Positions 1 to 8,653 are shown, numbered from the stretch's first letter. The stretch is 64,000 nucleotides of DNA from Mycosynbacter sp964593465 (GCA_964593465.1 CAZQJY010000004.1:1-64000); one strand, 5' to 3'. The notes: a model not told the origin generated them from the letters alone. Translations and numbers: made by a program.

Positions 1-64
1 GAGGGATTCGAACCCCCGAATGCATGGACCAAAACCATGTGCCTTACCACTTGGCGACACCCCA
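1..64 (-). tRNA. tRNA-Gln (anticodon TTG), 3' end cut by window edge
   Basis: Read on the minus strand from base 64, the acceptor strand TGGGGTG is followed by a D-arm, a five-pair anticodon stem CATGG/CCATG enclosing the loop TTTTGGT (anticodon TTG, glutamine), and a T-arm GGGGG-TTCGAAT-CCCTC. The window begins at the last base of the T-stem, so the 3' acceptor strand is outside. The gene ends about 45 nt from the stop of the branching-enzyme gene on the same strand. Confidence 0.93.
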
Positions 65-108
65 AGAATGCCTATTAATTCTAGCATAATGTTGTTGGAA
101 AAGCTAGT

Positions 109-2088
109 CTAGGTAAGGGAGTCTGTGATGGACGTTTGCAGATTAAGCACTGTCGCTGTTCGTGCCGGCAAATATAGCAGCACTTGCCCGTTTTTCGAAA
201 GGTAGTCTATGGTATGGTCGATACGATTCCTGCCGCCAAACGATGTATCATCGGTAGTGAACTGTATGCGCCATGTTCCGATTGGGGCGGGGATGCTATA
301 GCCTGTGTATGACTGTACAGGGGAGAAGTTGTATATGAGTAGTGTGTTATCTCGTACATATGCAAGGATACCGTCATCTTGATGGACATAATGATACGTT
401 ATGTTACCATGTAGTTCGCGCAGTAGCGCTGTCATGGTTGCGTCAAATGCACCAAGCTGGCTGTATTTAAGCTTGGGGTTATTTGCGAGGTTCCATTGTC
501 TACGCGCATAGGTATACGACCAGCCATTCCCTTCCCTAGGAAAATCAATCCACTCTGGATGCCCGAATTCATTGCCCATAAAGTTTAAGTAGCCGCCGCT
601 ATGTGTTGTGGCAGTGAGCAAACGAATCATCTTATGCAGACTTACGGCTCGCTCGATAGTAAGAGTATTGTCGGTAATCTGCATATGTTCGTACATATCT
701 TTATCGGCGAGGCGGAATATCAGGGTCTTGTCCCCTACGAGTGCTTGGTCGTGGCTTTCCGCGTAGCTAATAGTGTGCTCTTCTGGTCGGTGCGCTGTGA
801 GCTCATAGAGTAGTTCTGCAAGATCCCAATTCTCATCCGCTTTGTGCTTGAGTGTTTTGATCCAGAGGTCTGGCACGCCCATGCTCAATCGATAATCAAA
901 GCCAATACCGCCACTTGCGACAGATGCGGCAATACCTGGCAGTGCGCTCATATCTTCGGCAATGGTGAGTGCACTTGGCTTAACGCTATGTACTACAGCA
1001 TTGGCGAGCGTCAGATAGGTGAGTGCATCTAGGTCGATGTCATCGGTGAAATAGTCATCATAACTCGTAAACGATTTTTCCAGCCCGTGACTGTGATACA
1101 GCATGCTCGTGACACCATCGAATCGGTAGCCGTCGAAATGGAACTCGTCGAGCCAGTATCGCACATTGCTCAGCAAAAAGTGCGCAACCTCTGGCTTGCC
1201 ATAGTCAAACGTGCGTGAATCCCACTGTTTGTGGTGTCCACGTTCGCCTGCATGAAAGTATTGTTCGTATGAACCATCTTGGCGACTTAAACCTTCTTCC
1301 TCATTTTTGACAGAATGCGAATGCACAATATCCATAATGACACGCAATCCCATACTGTGTGCGGTGTCCACTAGCCTCTTGAGATCGTCTGGCGTACCGA
1401 AACGTGAGCTAGGCGCAAAATAATTTGCTACGTGGTAACCAAAGCTGCCATAGTACGGATGTTCGGCTACCGCCATGAGCTGGATAGTGTTGTAGCCAGC
1501 TTTTTTAATGCGTGGCAGGATATGGTGAGTGAAGTATCGATAGTCGGCGACTTCTTCTTTCTCGGAACTCATACCTACGTGTGCTTCATAGATGAGCAGT
1601 GGGTCGGACGGAGGGTCAAACTTCGTGTCTGTCCATGCAAACTCTTTTTTTGGCGCCCATACCTTGGCGGCAAACAGCTTGGTGTCTGGATCTTGTACGA
1701 CGTAGCGCACGTAGGCAGGCAAGCGGTAGCCATCACCGTCGTCCCAATATACATGCAGTTTATATTGCATGCCGTGTTTGAGTGTCTCTACTGGCAAGCT
1801 CAGAGTCCAATTGTCGCCGTCACGAATAAATTCATAGCCTGCATCATCGTTCCAATCTGAAAAGTCGCCCACCAAGATAACTTTGGATGCATAGGGTAAC
1901 CACTCTCGCAAAACCCAGCCGTCGACTGTTTGATGCAGACCAAAATACAGGTAGCCGAGTGCAAACTCGTCGGCCGATTTGCCATCCAGAATGCGCCGTG
2001 AATTTTCTAGGATATGCCACTGACGAGCTTTGAGCTTATCTGCGTAAGGTTCAAGCCACGGGTCGAGCTGAGTGAGTTTTTTAACCAT
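109..2088 (-). CDS. glgB: 1,4-alpha-glucan branching enzyme, GH13, eukaryote-like type
   Basis: Forms alpha-1,6 branches in alpha-glucans. An N-terminal CBM48-like region (VGDFSDWN near residue 75) precedes a GH13 barrel. The nucleophile Asp lies in GYRFDGVTS (about 324), the acid/base Glu in IAEDMS (about 378) and the third Asp in YAESHDQ (about 447). GYRFDGVTSMLYHSHG resembles eukaryotic GBE1 more than E. coli GlgB. I start at the second ATG (2088) because the minus-strand -10 box TATAGT (2106-2101) is only 3 nt before the ATG at 2097 but 12 nt before 2088. No other glycogen gene is in the window, so whether it serves storage or another polysaccharide is open. It is divergent from pcrA. Confidence 0.9.
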   Translation of the reverse strand: MVKKLTQLDPWLEPYADKLKARQWHILENSRRILDGKSADEFALGYLYFGLHQTVDGWVLREWLPYASKVILVGDFSDWNDDAGYEFIRDGDNWTLSLPVETLKHGMQYKLHVYWDDGDGYRLPAYVRYVVQDPDTKLFAAKVWAPKKEFAWTDTKFDPPSDPLLIYEAHVGMSSEKEEVADYRYFTHHILPRIKKAGYNTIQLMAVAEHPYYGSFGYHVANYFAPSSRFGTPDDLKRLVDTAHSMGLRVIMDIVHSHSVKNEEEGLSRQDGSYEQYFHAGERGHHKQWDSRTFDYGKPEVAHFLLSNVRYWLDEFHFDGYRFDGVTSMLYHSHGLEKSFTSYDDYFTDDIDLDALTYLTLANAVVHSVKPSALTIAEDMSALPGIAASVASGGIGFDYRLSMGVPDLWIKTLKHKADENWDLAELLYELTAHRPEEHTISYAESHDQALVGDKTLIFRLADKDMYEHMQITDNTLTIERAVSLHKMIRLLTATTHSGGYLNFMGNEFGHPEWIDFPREGNGWSYTYARRQWNLANNPKLKYSQLGAFDATMTALLRELHGNITYHYVHQDDGILAYVRDNTLLIYNFSPVQSYTGYSIPAPIGTWRIQFTTDDTSFGGRNRIDHTIDYLSKNGQVLLYLPARTATVLNLQTSITDSLT

Positions 2089-2100
2089 TAGCACCATTGT

Positions 2101-2136
2101 ACTATAGGATGCACAGAATCTGTTACATGCTATACT
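2101..2136. promoter_or_regulatory. divergent promoters for glgB and pcrA
   Basis: On the plus strand TGC-TATACT (extended -10, hexamer 2131-2136) ends 8 nt before the pcrA ATG. On the minus strand TATAGT (2106-2101) serves glgB. No good -35 is visible for either. Both predicted transcription starts fall within about 5 nt of a start codon, implying leaderless or near-leaderless mRNAs. Confidence 0.55.
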
Positions 2137-2144
2137 GGTGGGTA

Positions 2145-4262
2145 ATGGATATTCTCGAGGGACTCAACGAGCCGCAGCAAAAAGCGGTGCAGACGACAAA
2201 CGGGCCTGTGCTGATTTTAGCTGGTGCGGGTAGTGGCAAGACCAAGGCACTGACACATCGCATTGCCCACCTGATAGCCGAGCAAGGAGTGTGGCCAAAT
2301 CAAATCCTAGCGGTGACATTTACCAATAAAGCAGCCAAAGAAATGCGACTGCGCTTAGCGGATTTATTGCAGCAAGACGCCACGCAGCGAGACTTTATGC
2401 CCTGGATGGGGACTTTTCACAGTATTTGTGTGCGACTTTTGCGTATAGACGGTGCTGCAATTGGCATCATGCCAAACTTTGTCATCTACGACGAAGATGA
2501 CAGGCGAAGTGTGATTAAGCAAGCCATGAAGAGCCTCAATATTACCGATAAACAGCTTAAGCCAGCTGCTGCCAGTTCACTAATCTCCACAGAGAAAAAC
2601 AAGCTGAACGACCCCGAGACAATGCTGGCCGACGCTCGCTACCCATATCAGCAAATGATTGCCGAGGTGTATGCCGAGTACGAAAAGATGCGTCGCGAAG
2701 CTGGTGCACTCGACTTCGATGATTTGCTGGCAGAGGTAGTACGCTTGCTACGCGATCAGCCAGAGGTGCGTAGCAAATGGCAGAACCATTTTCGCCATGT
2801 ACTTATCGATGAGTATCAGGACACCAACGCGGCGCAGTACGCTATTGTCAAGCTGCTAGTAAACAAAGACCGTAATATTTGTGTCGTAGGTGATGATTGG
2901 CAGTCGATTTATAGCTGGCGTGGGGCAGATTTCACTAATATCCTCAACTTCGAACGAGATTTCCCTGGTGCTGAAGTGATTAAGCTCGAGCAAAACTACC
3001 GTAGTACGCAGGCAATCCTAGACGCCGCGCAGCAGGTGATTGCACATAATACACAGCGCACTGACAAGCTGCTCTGGACAGACAGCGGGCAAGGCTCACC
3101 AATCCAGCTGCATGGCTACTACAGCGAAGATGAAGAAGCGTCCGCTGTGGCCGATCATGTGCAGATTCAGACAGATATGAAAGCTCGCAAGTACGATGAT
3201 TTTGCGGTGCTCTACCGCACTAACGCACAGAGCTTTGCGCTCGAACGGGCGTTTCGTCAGCGGTTTATACCAGTGCAGATTATCGGCGGCATGCGGTTTC
3301 TCGATAGGGCGGAAGTCAAAGATACTTTGGCGTATTTGCGGTTGGCGTATCAGCCGAGCGATACAGCGAGTTTCCTCCGCATCGTCAATACACCAGCGCG
3401 TGGCATAGGCGCGGTGAGCGTACAAAAGTTTCTTGATTGGCAGCGTACCAGCGGTATGGACATCGTGGCGGCGATGGCCAATACCGATCAAGCCACAACC
3501 ATTACGGCTCGTGCTCGCCAAGCACTGGTAAGTCTTGGTGACATGTTTCGTATCGTGCAGGTCAAGCTTGAGCAGCTCCCGCCAGGTGAAATTATAGAGT
3601 ATATTTATGACGTGACGCAGTATAAAGCACACATAGACGACGGCACGCCAAAGGCCGACGAGCGGATAGAAAATATCGGCTCGCTCATCGCCGAAGCTGC
3701 CACCTATGCCGATGTCCAAACGTTTCTCGAAGAAGTCGCGCTTATGTCGAGTACCGATAAATCCGCCGAACAAGGCCAGGTGACGCTCATGACACTTCAC
3801 GCTGCTAAAGGTCTGGAGTTTCCTGTGGTGCACATGGTGNNNNNNNNNNTGGAAGAGGGGATATTACCCCATGCTCGTGTGTTTGATGGTACGCCGGATG
3901 ATATCGAAGAAGAGCGGCGACTGTGCTATGTGGGTATGACTCGTGCTCGTGAGGAGTTGTGGCTGAGTTATGCGTCGAGTCGTAGGCTATTTCAGCAGAC
4001 CAGTTACAATGAGCCATCGCGCTTTTTGCGTGAGGTTGAGGGGCTAGCGGCAGACAATACTCGTCCTTTGGTGAATGCAGCGGCATCAAACTTTGATGAT
4101 TTTTATAGCGATGAAATGCTCAGCAATGGTGACAGAGTTAAATCGACCCAATTTGGGGTAGGCACAGTAATCGATGTTGATGGTATGGCTGTCACAATTG
4201 AATTTGATAGTGGCACACAAAAGAAGCTCAATATCGAATACGCGCGACTCGAAAAGCTATGA
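2145..4262 (+). CDS. pcrA: UvrD/PcrA-type superfamily 1 DNA helicase (contains assembly gap)
   Basis: An ATP-dependent 3'-5' DNA helicase for excision repair and replication-fork processing. Visible SF1 motifs in order are Walker A (GAGSGKT), motif II (LIDEYQDTNAAQ), motif III (GDDWQSIYSWRGAD, with Trp where most PcrA proteins have Asp), LEQNYRS, HAAKGLEF and VGMTRAREELWLS, then a C-terminal Tudor-like tail. The start ATG is at 2145, 8 nt after the -10; a longer frame from 2097 would run through the promoter. About 705 codons is normal for the family. Ten N bases (3840-3849) interrupt the conserved stretch just before EEGILPH. The stop overlaps the Nudix start (ATGA). Confidence 0.93.
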   Translation: MDILEGLNEPQQKAVQTTNGPVLILAGAGSGKTKALTHRIAHLIAEQGVWPNQILAVTFTNKAAKEMRLRLADLLQQDATQRDFMPWMGTFHSICVRLLRIDGAAIGIMPNFVIYDEDDRRSVIKQAMKSLNITDKQLKPAAASSLISTEKNKLNDPETMLADARYPYQQMIAEVYAEYEKMRREAGALDFDDLLAEVVRLLRDQPEVRSKWQNHFRHVLIDEYQDTNAAQYAIVKLLVNKDRNICVVGDDWQSIYSWRGADFTNILNFERDFPGAEVIKLEQNYRSTQAILDAAQQVIAHNTQRTDKLLWTDSGQGSPIQLHGYYSEDEEASAVADHVQIQTDMKARKYDDFAVLYRTNAQSFALERAFRQRFIPVQIIGGMRFLDRAEVKDTLAYLRLAYQPSDTASFLRIVNTPARGIGAVSVQKFLDWQRTSGMDIVAAMANTDQATTITARARQALVSLGDMFRIVQVKLEQLPPGEIIEYIYDVTQYKAHIDDGTPKADERIENIGSLIAEAATYADVQTFLEEVALMSSTDKSAEQGQVTLMTLHAAKGLEFPVVHMVXXXXEEGILPHARVFDGTPDDIEEERRLCYVGMTRAREELWLSYASSRRLFQQTSYNEPSRFLREVEGLAADNTRPLVNAAASNFDDFYSDEMLSNGDRVKSTQFGVGTVIDVDGMAVTIEFDSGTQKKLNIEYARLEKL
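3840..3849. other. assembly gap (10 N) inside the helicase gene
   Basis: Ten undetermined bases lie in frame between FPVVHMV and EEGILPH. UvrD/PcrA proteins usually have five residues between the VV and the EEG. Here there are seven if the N run is taken literally, so the run is probably a placeholder about 6 nt too long. Confidence 0.9.
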
Positions 4263-4750
4263 TGTGGCGTATGTATTATGCTGTACTATGTTTTATAAGT
4301 CCATTGGCACAAAACGCATTTCGTCTTTTTAACGCCATTACCCATCAACAGCGTGCCAAGATTATACTTGTCGATGAGGACAACAAGCTACTGCTAGTAC
4401 AAAACGCACTCGGTGATAGGTGCTGGACGCTACCTGGTGGTGGTATTGAAGAAGGTGAATCAGCAATTGAGGCAGCTATTCGAGAGGTGTACGAAGAGCT
4501 CAGTATTGTTCTGGACGCGGAGGATTGCAGACGGATAGGTATGGTGCACGTAACGAAAAACAGCTATGATGCGCAGATTATAGCTTGTTGCCTAAACTCG
4601 GCACAAAAAAGACAGATTTGGCCACATAAACTAGAAATATATGCTGTCGAGTGGCATAGTGCATCAAAACTACCGCAAGCAACACAGCCTATTGTTGCAG
4701 AAGCATACGCACTCTTGTCTAGAGAAGGGTCTATTGGTACTATAGTATAG
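4259..4750 (+). CDS. Nudix hydrolase
   Basis: Hydrolyses a nucleoside-diphosphate-linked substrate; the exact substrate cannot be told. The Nudix box runs from about residue 62: GGIEEGE, seven residues, then REVYEELSI. The metal-binding REXXEE core is intact, while the near-terminal Gly of the consensus is Ser. The N-terminal 35 residues are a hydrophobic extension before the beta strand AKIILVDEDNK. The ATG overlaps the helicase stop by ATGA, so the two are probably translationally coupled. A second in-frame ATG follows directly at 4262. Confidence 0.87.
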   Translation: MMWRMYYAVLCFISPLAQNAFRLFNAITHQQRAKIILVDEDNKLLLVQNALGDRCWTLPGGGIEEGESAIEAAIREVYEELSIVLDAEDCRRIGMVHVTKNSYDAQIIACCLNSAQKRQIWPHKLEIYAVEWHSASKLPQATQPIVAEAYALLSREGSIGTIV

Positions 4751-4754
4751 GTGG

Positions 4755-4784
4755 TTTTGTCTCCTTTGGGAGACAAAATACAAT
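4755..4784 (+). promoter_or_regulatory. promoter with palindromic operator-like site before the first G5 gene
   Basis: A perfect 10-bp inverted repeat (TTTTGTCTCC, 4755-4764; GGAGACAAAA, 4769-4778) with a 4-base spacer lies directly before TACAAT (4779-4784), a good -10. TTGTCT within the left arm is 16 bp upstream and can serve as -35. T runs precede and A runs follow the stem on both strands, the reverse of a terminator, so a protein-binding site is more likely. Confidence 0.5.
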
Positions 4785-4798
4785 CTGACAAGAGACTT

Positions 4799-5950
4799 AT
4801 GCAAATCACTACACCACATCAACATCGGAGGATTACATTACGTATTGCGGCTATATTTGCTGTATTGGTGGCAGCACTTTTTGGGTTGGTAACGACTGTA
4901 CAAGCAGCATCCGAACAGTCTAACGCAGGCGAACACGTGATTACTATCTATGATCAAGGTGAAAAACGTGTGGTTCTTACGAGTGCTCGTACTGTGGGCG
5001 ATACTCTCAGGCAAGCGGGCATCTCTTTGGCGGAGTCCGACAAAGTTGAGCCAGCGCTTGGGTCTGAATTTGCAACCAAAAACTACACCGTCAACATCTA
5101 CCGTGCCCACCCTGTCATGATTGTAGATGGCATGAAGCGCCATCAGGTTCTTTCGCCATACACTACGCCGCGCGATATTGCACGCCATGCCAAAGTAGAT
5201 ATTCGTGATGAGGATGAACTCACACTGACAGCATCGGTAGACATACTGAGTGACGGTGTTGGTAGCAAACTTGCCATTAAGCGTGCAACTGGTGTCGCAC
5301 TCGTACTGTACGGTGAGCGAACTATGGTATATACCCAGTCAAAGACGGTCGGTGAGTTGCTCCGCGAGAAAAAGGTGACACTTGGTGCAGATGATACGCT
5401 TTCAGTACCAAAAGATCAGCCAATAGTTGCAGACATGACAGTTGAAATCTGGCGCAACGGTGTCCAGACGATTACCGAACAGCAGTCTGTCGACTTCTCG
5501 ACAGAGCAGATACAAGACGCAGACCAGCCAGCTGGCTATCGCAAGGTGCAGACACCAGGTATCAAAGGTGAAAAAACTGTTACCTACGAGGTGACTATGA
5601 AAAACGGCCAAGAAATCGATCGCAAAGAAATTCAGTCTGTTGTGACAAAGCAGCCAGAAAAAGAAGTGGTTGTAGTAGGTTCAAAATCAAGCTTTAGTGG
5701 TGATTTTGCAGCAGCACTTGCCAAGCTGCGTGCATGCGAAGCAGGTGGCAATTATGCCAATAAACGCAATCCATCATATCGTGGCGCGTATCAGTTTGGC
5801 TATGGTACATGGGGTAATTATGGTGGATATTATGATCCAGCAGATGCACCACCAGCCGTACAGGATCAAGCAGCTCGTGAGCTCTATGTTCGTCGTGGTT
5901 GGCAGCCATGGCCACACTGTGGCGCTAGCTTGCCTGATACATTTCGCTAG
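4799..5950 (+). CDS. secreted DUF348/G5-domain protein with Rpf-like transglycosylase domain
   Basis: A likely cell-wall lytic enzyme of the resuscitation-promoting-factor type. Start ATG 4799 gives a basic N-terminus and a signal/anchor segment (IAAIFAVLVAALFGLV) ending near TVQA. Two DUF348 ubiquitin-like repeats follow (ITIYDQGEKRVVL and ALVLYGERTMVY starts), then a G5 domain (about 235-310), then about 80 residues resembling the Rpf/transglycosylase-like fold: LAKLRACEAGGNYA, with the expected catalytic Glu in CEAGGNY, GAYQFGYGTW and a terminal RRGWQPWPHCG. An alternative GTG at 4751 would put the palindrome inside the coding region. It is followed 40 nt later by a paralogue with a different C-terminal domain. 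Confidence 0.88.
   Translation: MQITTPHQHRRITLRIAAIFAVLVAALFGLVTTVQAASEQSNAGEHVITIYDQGEKRVVLTSARTVGDTLRQAGISLAESDKVEPALGSEFATKNYTVNIYRAHPVMIVDGMKRHQVLSPYTTPRDIARHAKVDIRDEDELTLTASVDILSDGVGSKLAIKRATGVALVLYGERTMVYTQSKTVGELLREKKVTLGADDTLSVPKDQPIVADMTVEIWRNGVQTITEQQSVDFSTEQIQDADQPAGYRKVQTPGIKGEKTVTYEVTMKNGQEIDRKEIQSVVTKQPEKEVVVVGSKSSFSGDFAAALAKLRACEAGGNYANKRNPSYRGAYQFGYGTWGNYGGYYDPADAPPAVQDQAARELYVRRGWQPWPHCGASLPDTFR
5081..5160 (+). repeat. 80-bp segment nearly identical to 6270-6349
   Basis: The two adjacent G5 genes share this 80-nt stretch with only four differences, all synonymous, while flanking sequence is clearly diverged. It encodes a peptide from NYTVNIYRAHP to HQVLSPY that is identical in both proteins. 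Confidence 0.85.
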
Positions 5951-5978
5951 TGACAATTTGCACGATTCGTGATATAAT
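5950..5978 (+). promoter_or_regulatory. promoter of the second G5 gene
   Basis: GTGACA (5950-5955), a 17-bp spacer and TATAAT (5973-5978). The -35 begins at the last base of the preceding stop codon. The ATG at 5991 lies 12 nt past the -10, so the leader is at most about 6 nt. Confidence 0.75.
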
Positions 5979-5990
5979 TAAAAGATAAGT

Positions 5991-7202
5991 ATGATACATA
6001 CTCTACGGATGAATGTACTGGTGTGGCGTGTATGGATTGCAGTTGGCGCGATTGTGGTGTTGAGCCTTTTTTTGGGTGTCAATATGGTACGGGCTGATTC
6101 TACTGAGGCCGTGGATGATGAGCGACTTGTGACGATTTTTGATCAAGGTAAAAAAAGAGTAGTCTTGACTCGAGCCGAGACTCTTGTCGAAACGTTGCAA
6201 CAGGCCAATATTACTCTTGCCAAGCATGATCGTATAGAGCCAGCGCTTGATACTAAGTATCGAGCAGCAAACTACACCGTCAACATCTACCGCGCCCACC
6301 CCGTCATGATCGTAGATGGCATGAAACGCCATCAGGTTCTTTCGCCATATCGATCCGCAGTGGACATCGCCAAAGATGCTGGTATGGCTGTTCGTAGTGA
6401 GGATAAACTAGAGCTGTCACCTGCAACAGATATACTAACCAACGGTGTCGGCACGAAACTAGAGATTACGCGCGCGACACCCATACATTTGATTTTGTAC
6501 GGCGAAGAAAGTGTTGTATATACTCTCAGTGATACAGTTGCAGATTTACTTCGTGAGAAAAAGGTAGCACTAAGCGATAGTGACACATTGTCCGTCGCTC
6601 CTGAAACATCAATCACAAAAGATATGCGCGTTGAAGTGTGGCGTGACGGCGCACAGACAGTGACACACGAGAAAGAAATCGACTTTACGGTGCGCCAGGT
6701 GCTTGATGCTGATGTGCCAGTTGGTGAACGCAAGGTGCAATCGCCAGGTGTCAAAGGTAAGAAAAAAGTATCTTATGAAATTGTGATGCAGCAAGGCAAA
6801 GAGCTGCGCCGTACGATACTCCAAGAGCTAATTGTCGAAGAGCCAAAAGAGCAGGTAGAGCTTGTGGGCAACAAGCCGACAAACCCACTTACCCCAGGCA
6901 AAGGTGCGCATATTTTTGTTGACAGCAAGGGCATATCGCACCGCGAAACATATTATGATCTGCCAATGAATGTCACAATGGGCTCTTGCGGAGGTGGAGA
7001 CTATACTGTGCGTGGAGATGGCGCCAAAGTCGACAAAGATGGCTACATATTGGTAGCGGCGCACCTTGGTAATTACCCACGCTGCTCTGTTATAGAGACT
7101 AGTATGGGACTTGGCAAAGTCTACGATACTGGCGGGTTTGTCGTTCGTCATCCGCATGGCTTTGATCTTGCGACCGACTGGTCGAATAGGAATGGTCGGT
7201 AG
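5991..7202 (+). CDS. secreted DUF348/G5-domain protein with C-terminal 3D domain
   Basis: A paralogue of the preceding gene over the N-terminal 300 residues: signal/anchor segment (IVVLSLFLGVNMVRA), two DUF348 repeats and a G5 domain. The C-terminal ~100 residues instead look like a 3D (Asp-Asp-Asp) domain: NVTMGSCGGGDYTVRGDG, AKVDKDGYILVAAH, VYDTGGFVVRHPHGFDLATDW, with the Asp residues expected of MltA-like lytic transglycosylases. It probably cuts or binds glycan strands at the surface. It has its own promoter. The stop is followed 7 nt later by rsmA. Confidence 0.85.
   Translation: MIHTLRMNVLVWRVWIAVGAIVVLSLFLGVNMVRADSTEAVDDERLVTIFDQGKKRVVLTRAETLVETLQQANITLAKHDRIEPALDTKYRAANYTVNIYRAHPVMIVDGMKRHQVLSPYRSAVDIAKDAGMAVRSEDKLELSPATDILTNGVGTKLEITRATPIHLILYGEESVVYTLSDTVADLLREKKVALSDSDTLSVAPETSITKDMRVEVWRDGAQTVTHEKEIDFTVRQVLDADVPVGERKVQSPGVKGKKKVSYEIVMQQGKELRRTILQELIVEEPKEQVELVGNKPTNPLTPGKGAHIFVDSKGISHRETYYDLPMNVTMGSCGGGDYTVRGDGAKVDKDGYILVAAHLGNYPRCSVIETSMGLGKVYDTGGFVVRHPHGFDLATDWSNRNGR
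6270..6349 (+). repeat. second copy of the 80-bp conserved patch (see 5081-5160)
   Basis: It differs from the first copy at four third-codon positions. The sharp boundaries of identity suggest gene conversion between the tandem paralogues, although strong constraint on a binding surface would preserve the amino acids too. Confidence 0.85.
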
Positions 7203-7209
7203 CTAGGAC

Positions 7210-7992
7210 ATGCCAACAAAAAAACACCTTGGCCAGCATTGGCTACGTGATCGATTTGTACTCGACCATATTGCAGATTGTGCTGACGTAGGTGCGGATG
7301 ACGTGGTGCTTGAAGTTGGACCAGGGCTTGGCACGCTCACCTCTATCCTAGTCAATAGGGCAGAGAAGGTGGTTGCGGTTGAGTTCGACGAAGATTTAGC
7401 ACGCAAATTGCTAGGCCAGTTTCCTGGCAAAAACCTCGAAGTGGTACATAGTGACATCTTGGCATATGATGTGCGTGAGCTACCTGCTGATTACAAAGTT
7501 GTAGCAAATGTTCCCTACTACATTACGAGTAAAATCATTCAGAAATTTATGACAGATGCCAACAAACCAAGTGTTGTCACGCTCCTCATCCAAAAAGAGG
7601 TCGCCGAGCGCGTAGCAGCACAACCTGGTGATATGAGCATCTTGGCAGTGAGTGCACAATTGTATGCCGATGTATCACTCGGTGACATCGTGCCAGCCGA
7701 ACTTTTCACCCCACCGCCAAAAGTCGATAGCCAGGTGGTGACGCTTCGCACAAAACCGTTGGAATTGCCAGCTGGTGTCAGCGAAAAGCAGTTTTTCCGT
7801 GTTGTTAAGGCTGGCTTTAGTGCCAAGCGCAAAAAACTCCGCTCATCTTTGAGCGGAGGACTTGCTATAGCTAAAGCCGACGCCGAAAACCTGCTTGTCA
7901 GTGCTGACATTTCCCCTGAATCTAGGGCGGAGGATTTGTCGATTGATGAGTGGAAGCGACTTGCAGAGAAGTATCATGCGCGAACTGCATAA
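7210..7992 (+). CDS. rsmA: 16S rRNA (adenine(1518)-N(6)/adenine(1519)-N(6))-dimethyltransferase
   Basis: Dimethylates two adenosines in the 3' hairpin of 16S rRNA during small-subunit assembly. It has the family start KKHLGQHWL (usually KKRFGQNFL), the SAM-binding loop EVGPGLGTLT, the acidic VEFDEDL strand, the catalytic NVPYYITS (NLPY-type) motif, and a C-terminal helical domain with FSAKRKKLRSSL. At 260 residues it is of normal length. The next gene starts 17 nt before this stop. Confidence 0.95.
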   Translation: MPTKKHLGQHWLRDRFVLDHIADCADVGADDVVLEVGPGLGTLTSILVNRAEKVVAVEFDEDLARKLLGQFPGKNLEVVHSDILAYDVRELPADYKVVANVPYYITSKIIQKFMTDANKPSVVTLLIQKEVAERVAAQPGDMSILAVSAQLYADVSLGDIVPAELFTPPPKVDSQVVTLRTKPLELPAGVSEKQFFRVVKAGFSAKRKKLRSSLSGGLAIAKADAENLLVSADISPESRAEDLSIDEWKRLAEKYHARTA

Positions 7993-8653
7993 AGATATCG
8001 AAATCTATCTCTCAACTGTTAGTGACGGCTCGATGCGCACGAGTGCGACGCCCGAACCACTTATTAGTAGTGATGCAGCGGACAAATATATTTCCAGACA
8101 TGGCATTTCGCTGGAAGACGTTGTGTTATTGCGACTTGCTTATGATACAGATGATTTCTGTACATATCGCGAGGTAGCGGCAAGTGAAGGAGGCGCTGGG
8201 TTTACAAAACCGCAAGACAATACGGCCGATGCGCTTGTTACATGCCAGCAGAACATCGCACTATTTTTGCCAATCGCTGACTGTGTCGGTACCGTATTAT
8301 ACCACCCAGCGACACACACTCTCATGCTATCGCATCTGGGACGCCATAATTTAGAACAAAATGGCGGCACGAAGTCCGTAGAGTACCTTGTACAACAAGG
8401 GATAGACCCACGCGAAATCTTGGTATACCTTAGCCCTGCAGCGGGCAAAGAGTTTTATCCGCTGTTTGCATTTGCCAATCGTTCGCTCCATGAAGTTACG
8501 GTAGAGCAGCTACAGAAAGGCGGTATACTAGCAAATAATATCACGATTGATGCGCGTGATACCGTCACAGACCCAGACTTCTTCTCGCATAGTGCAGCGC
8601 TTCGCGGCGAGAGACAACGTGGCCGTCATGGTATTATCTGTTCTATTAAGTAG
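7976..8653 (+). CDS. YfiH/YlmD-like polyphenol oxidoreductase (laccase-domain) family protein
   Basis: 225 residues from the ATG at 7976, overlapping rsmA by 17 nt. A longer frame from 7895 lies wholly in rsmA and is unlikely. Family hallmarks are VTCQQNIALFLPIADCVGTVLYHP cut short here as IADCVGTVLY, then MLSHLGRHNLEQNGG, which supply the Cys/His metal or substrate ligands, with RREILVYLSPA-type sequence downstream. YfiH-family proteins have been reported as purine nucleoside phosphorylase/adenosine deaminase enzymes; in the classical motif the His lies in HAGWRG, here SHLGRH. Function in this organism is inferred. Confidence 0.78.
   Translation: MRELHKDIEIYLSTVSDGSMRTSATPEPLISSDAADKYISRHGISLEDVVLLRLAYDTDDFCTYREVAASEGGAGFTKPQDNTADALVTCQQNIALFLPIADCVGTVLYHPATHTLMLSHLGRHNLEQNGGTKSVEYLVQQGIDPREILVYLSPAAGKEFYPLFAFANRSLHEVTVEQLQKGGILANNITIDARDTVTDPDFFSHSAALRGERQRGRHGIICSIK

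Noticed and set aside
3096..3833. 245-codon open frame on the minus strand
   Set aside because: It lies wholly opposite the helicase gene, whose motifs are unmistakable; the translation is rich in His and Arg with no recognisable domain.
4755..4778. Inverted repeat as a terminator of the Nudix gene
   Set aside because: No T-run follows the stem on either strand and a -10 box lies directly after it, so an operator or promoter element is the better reading.
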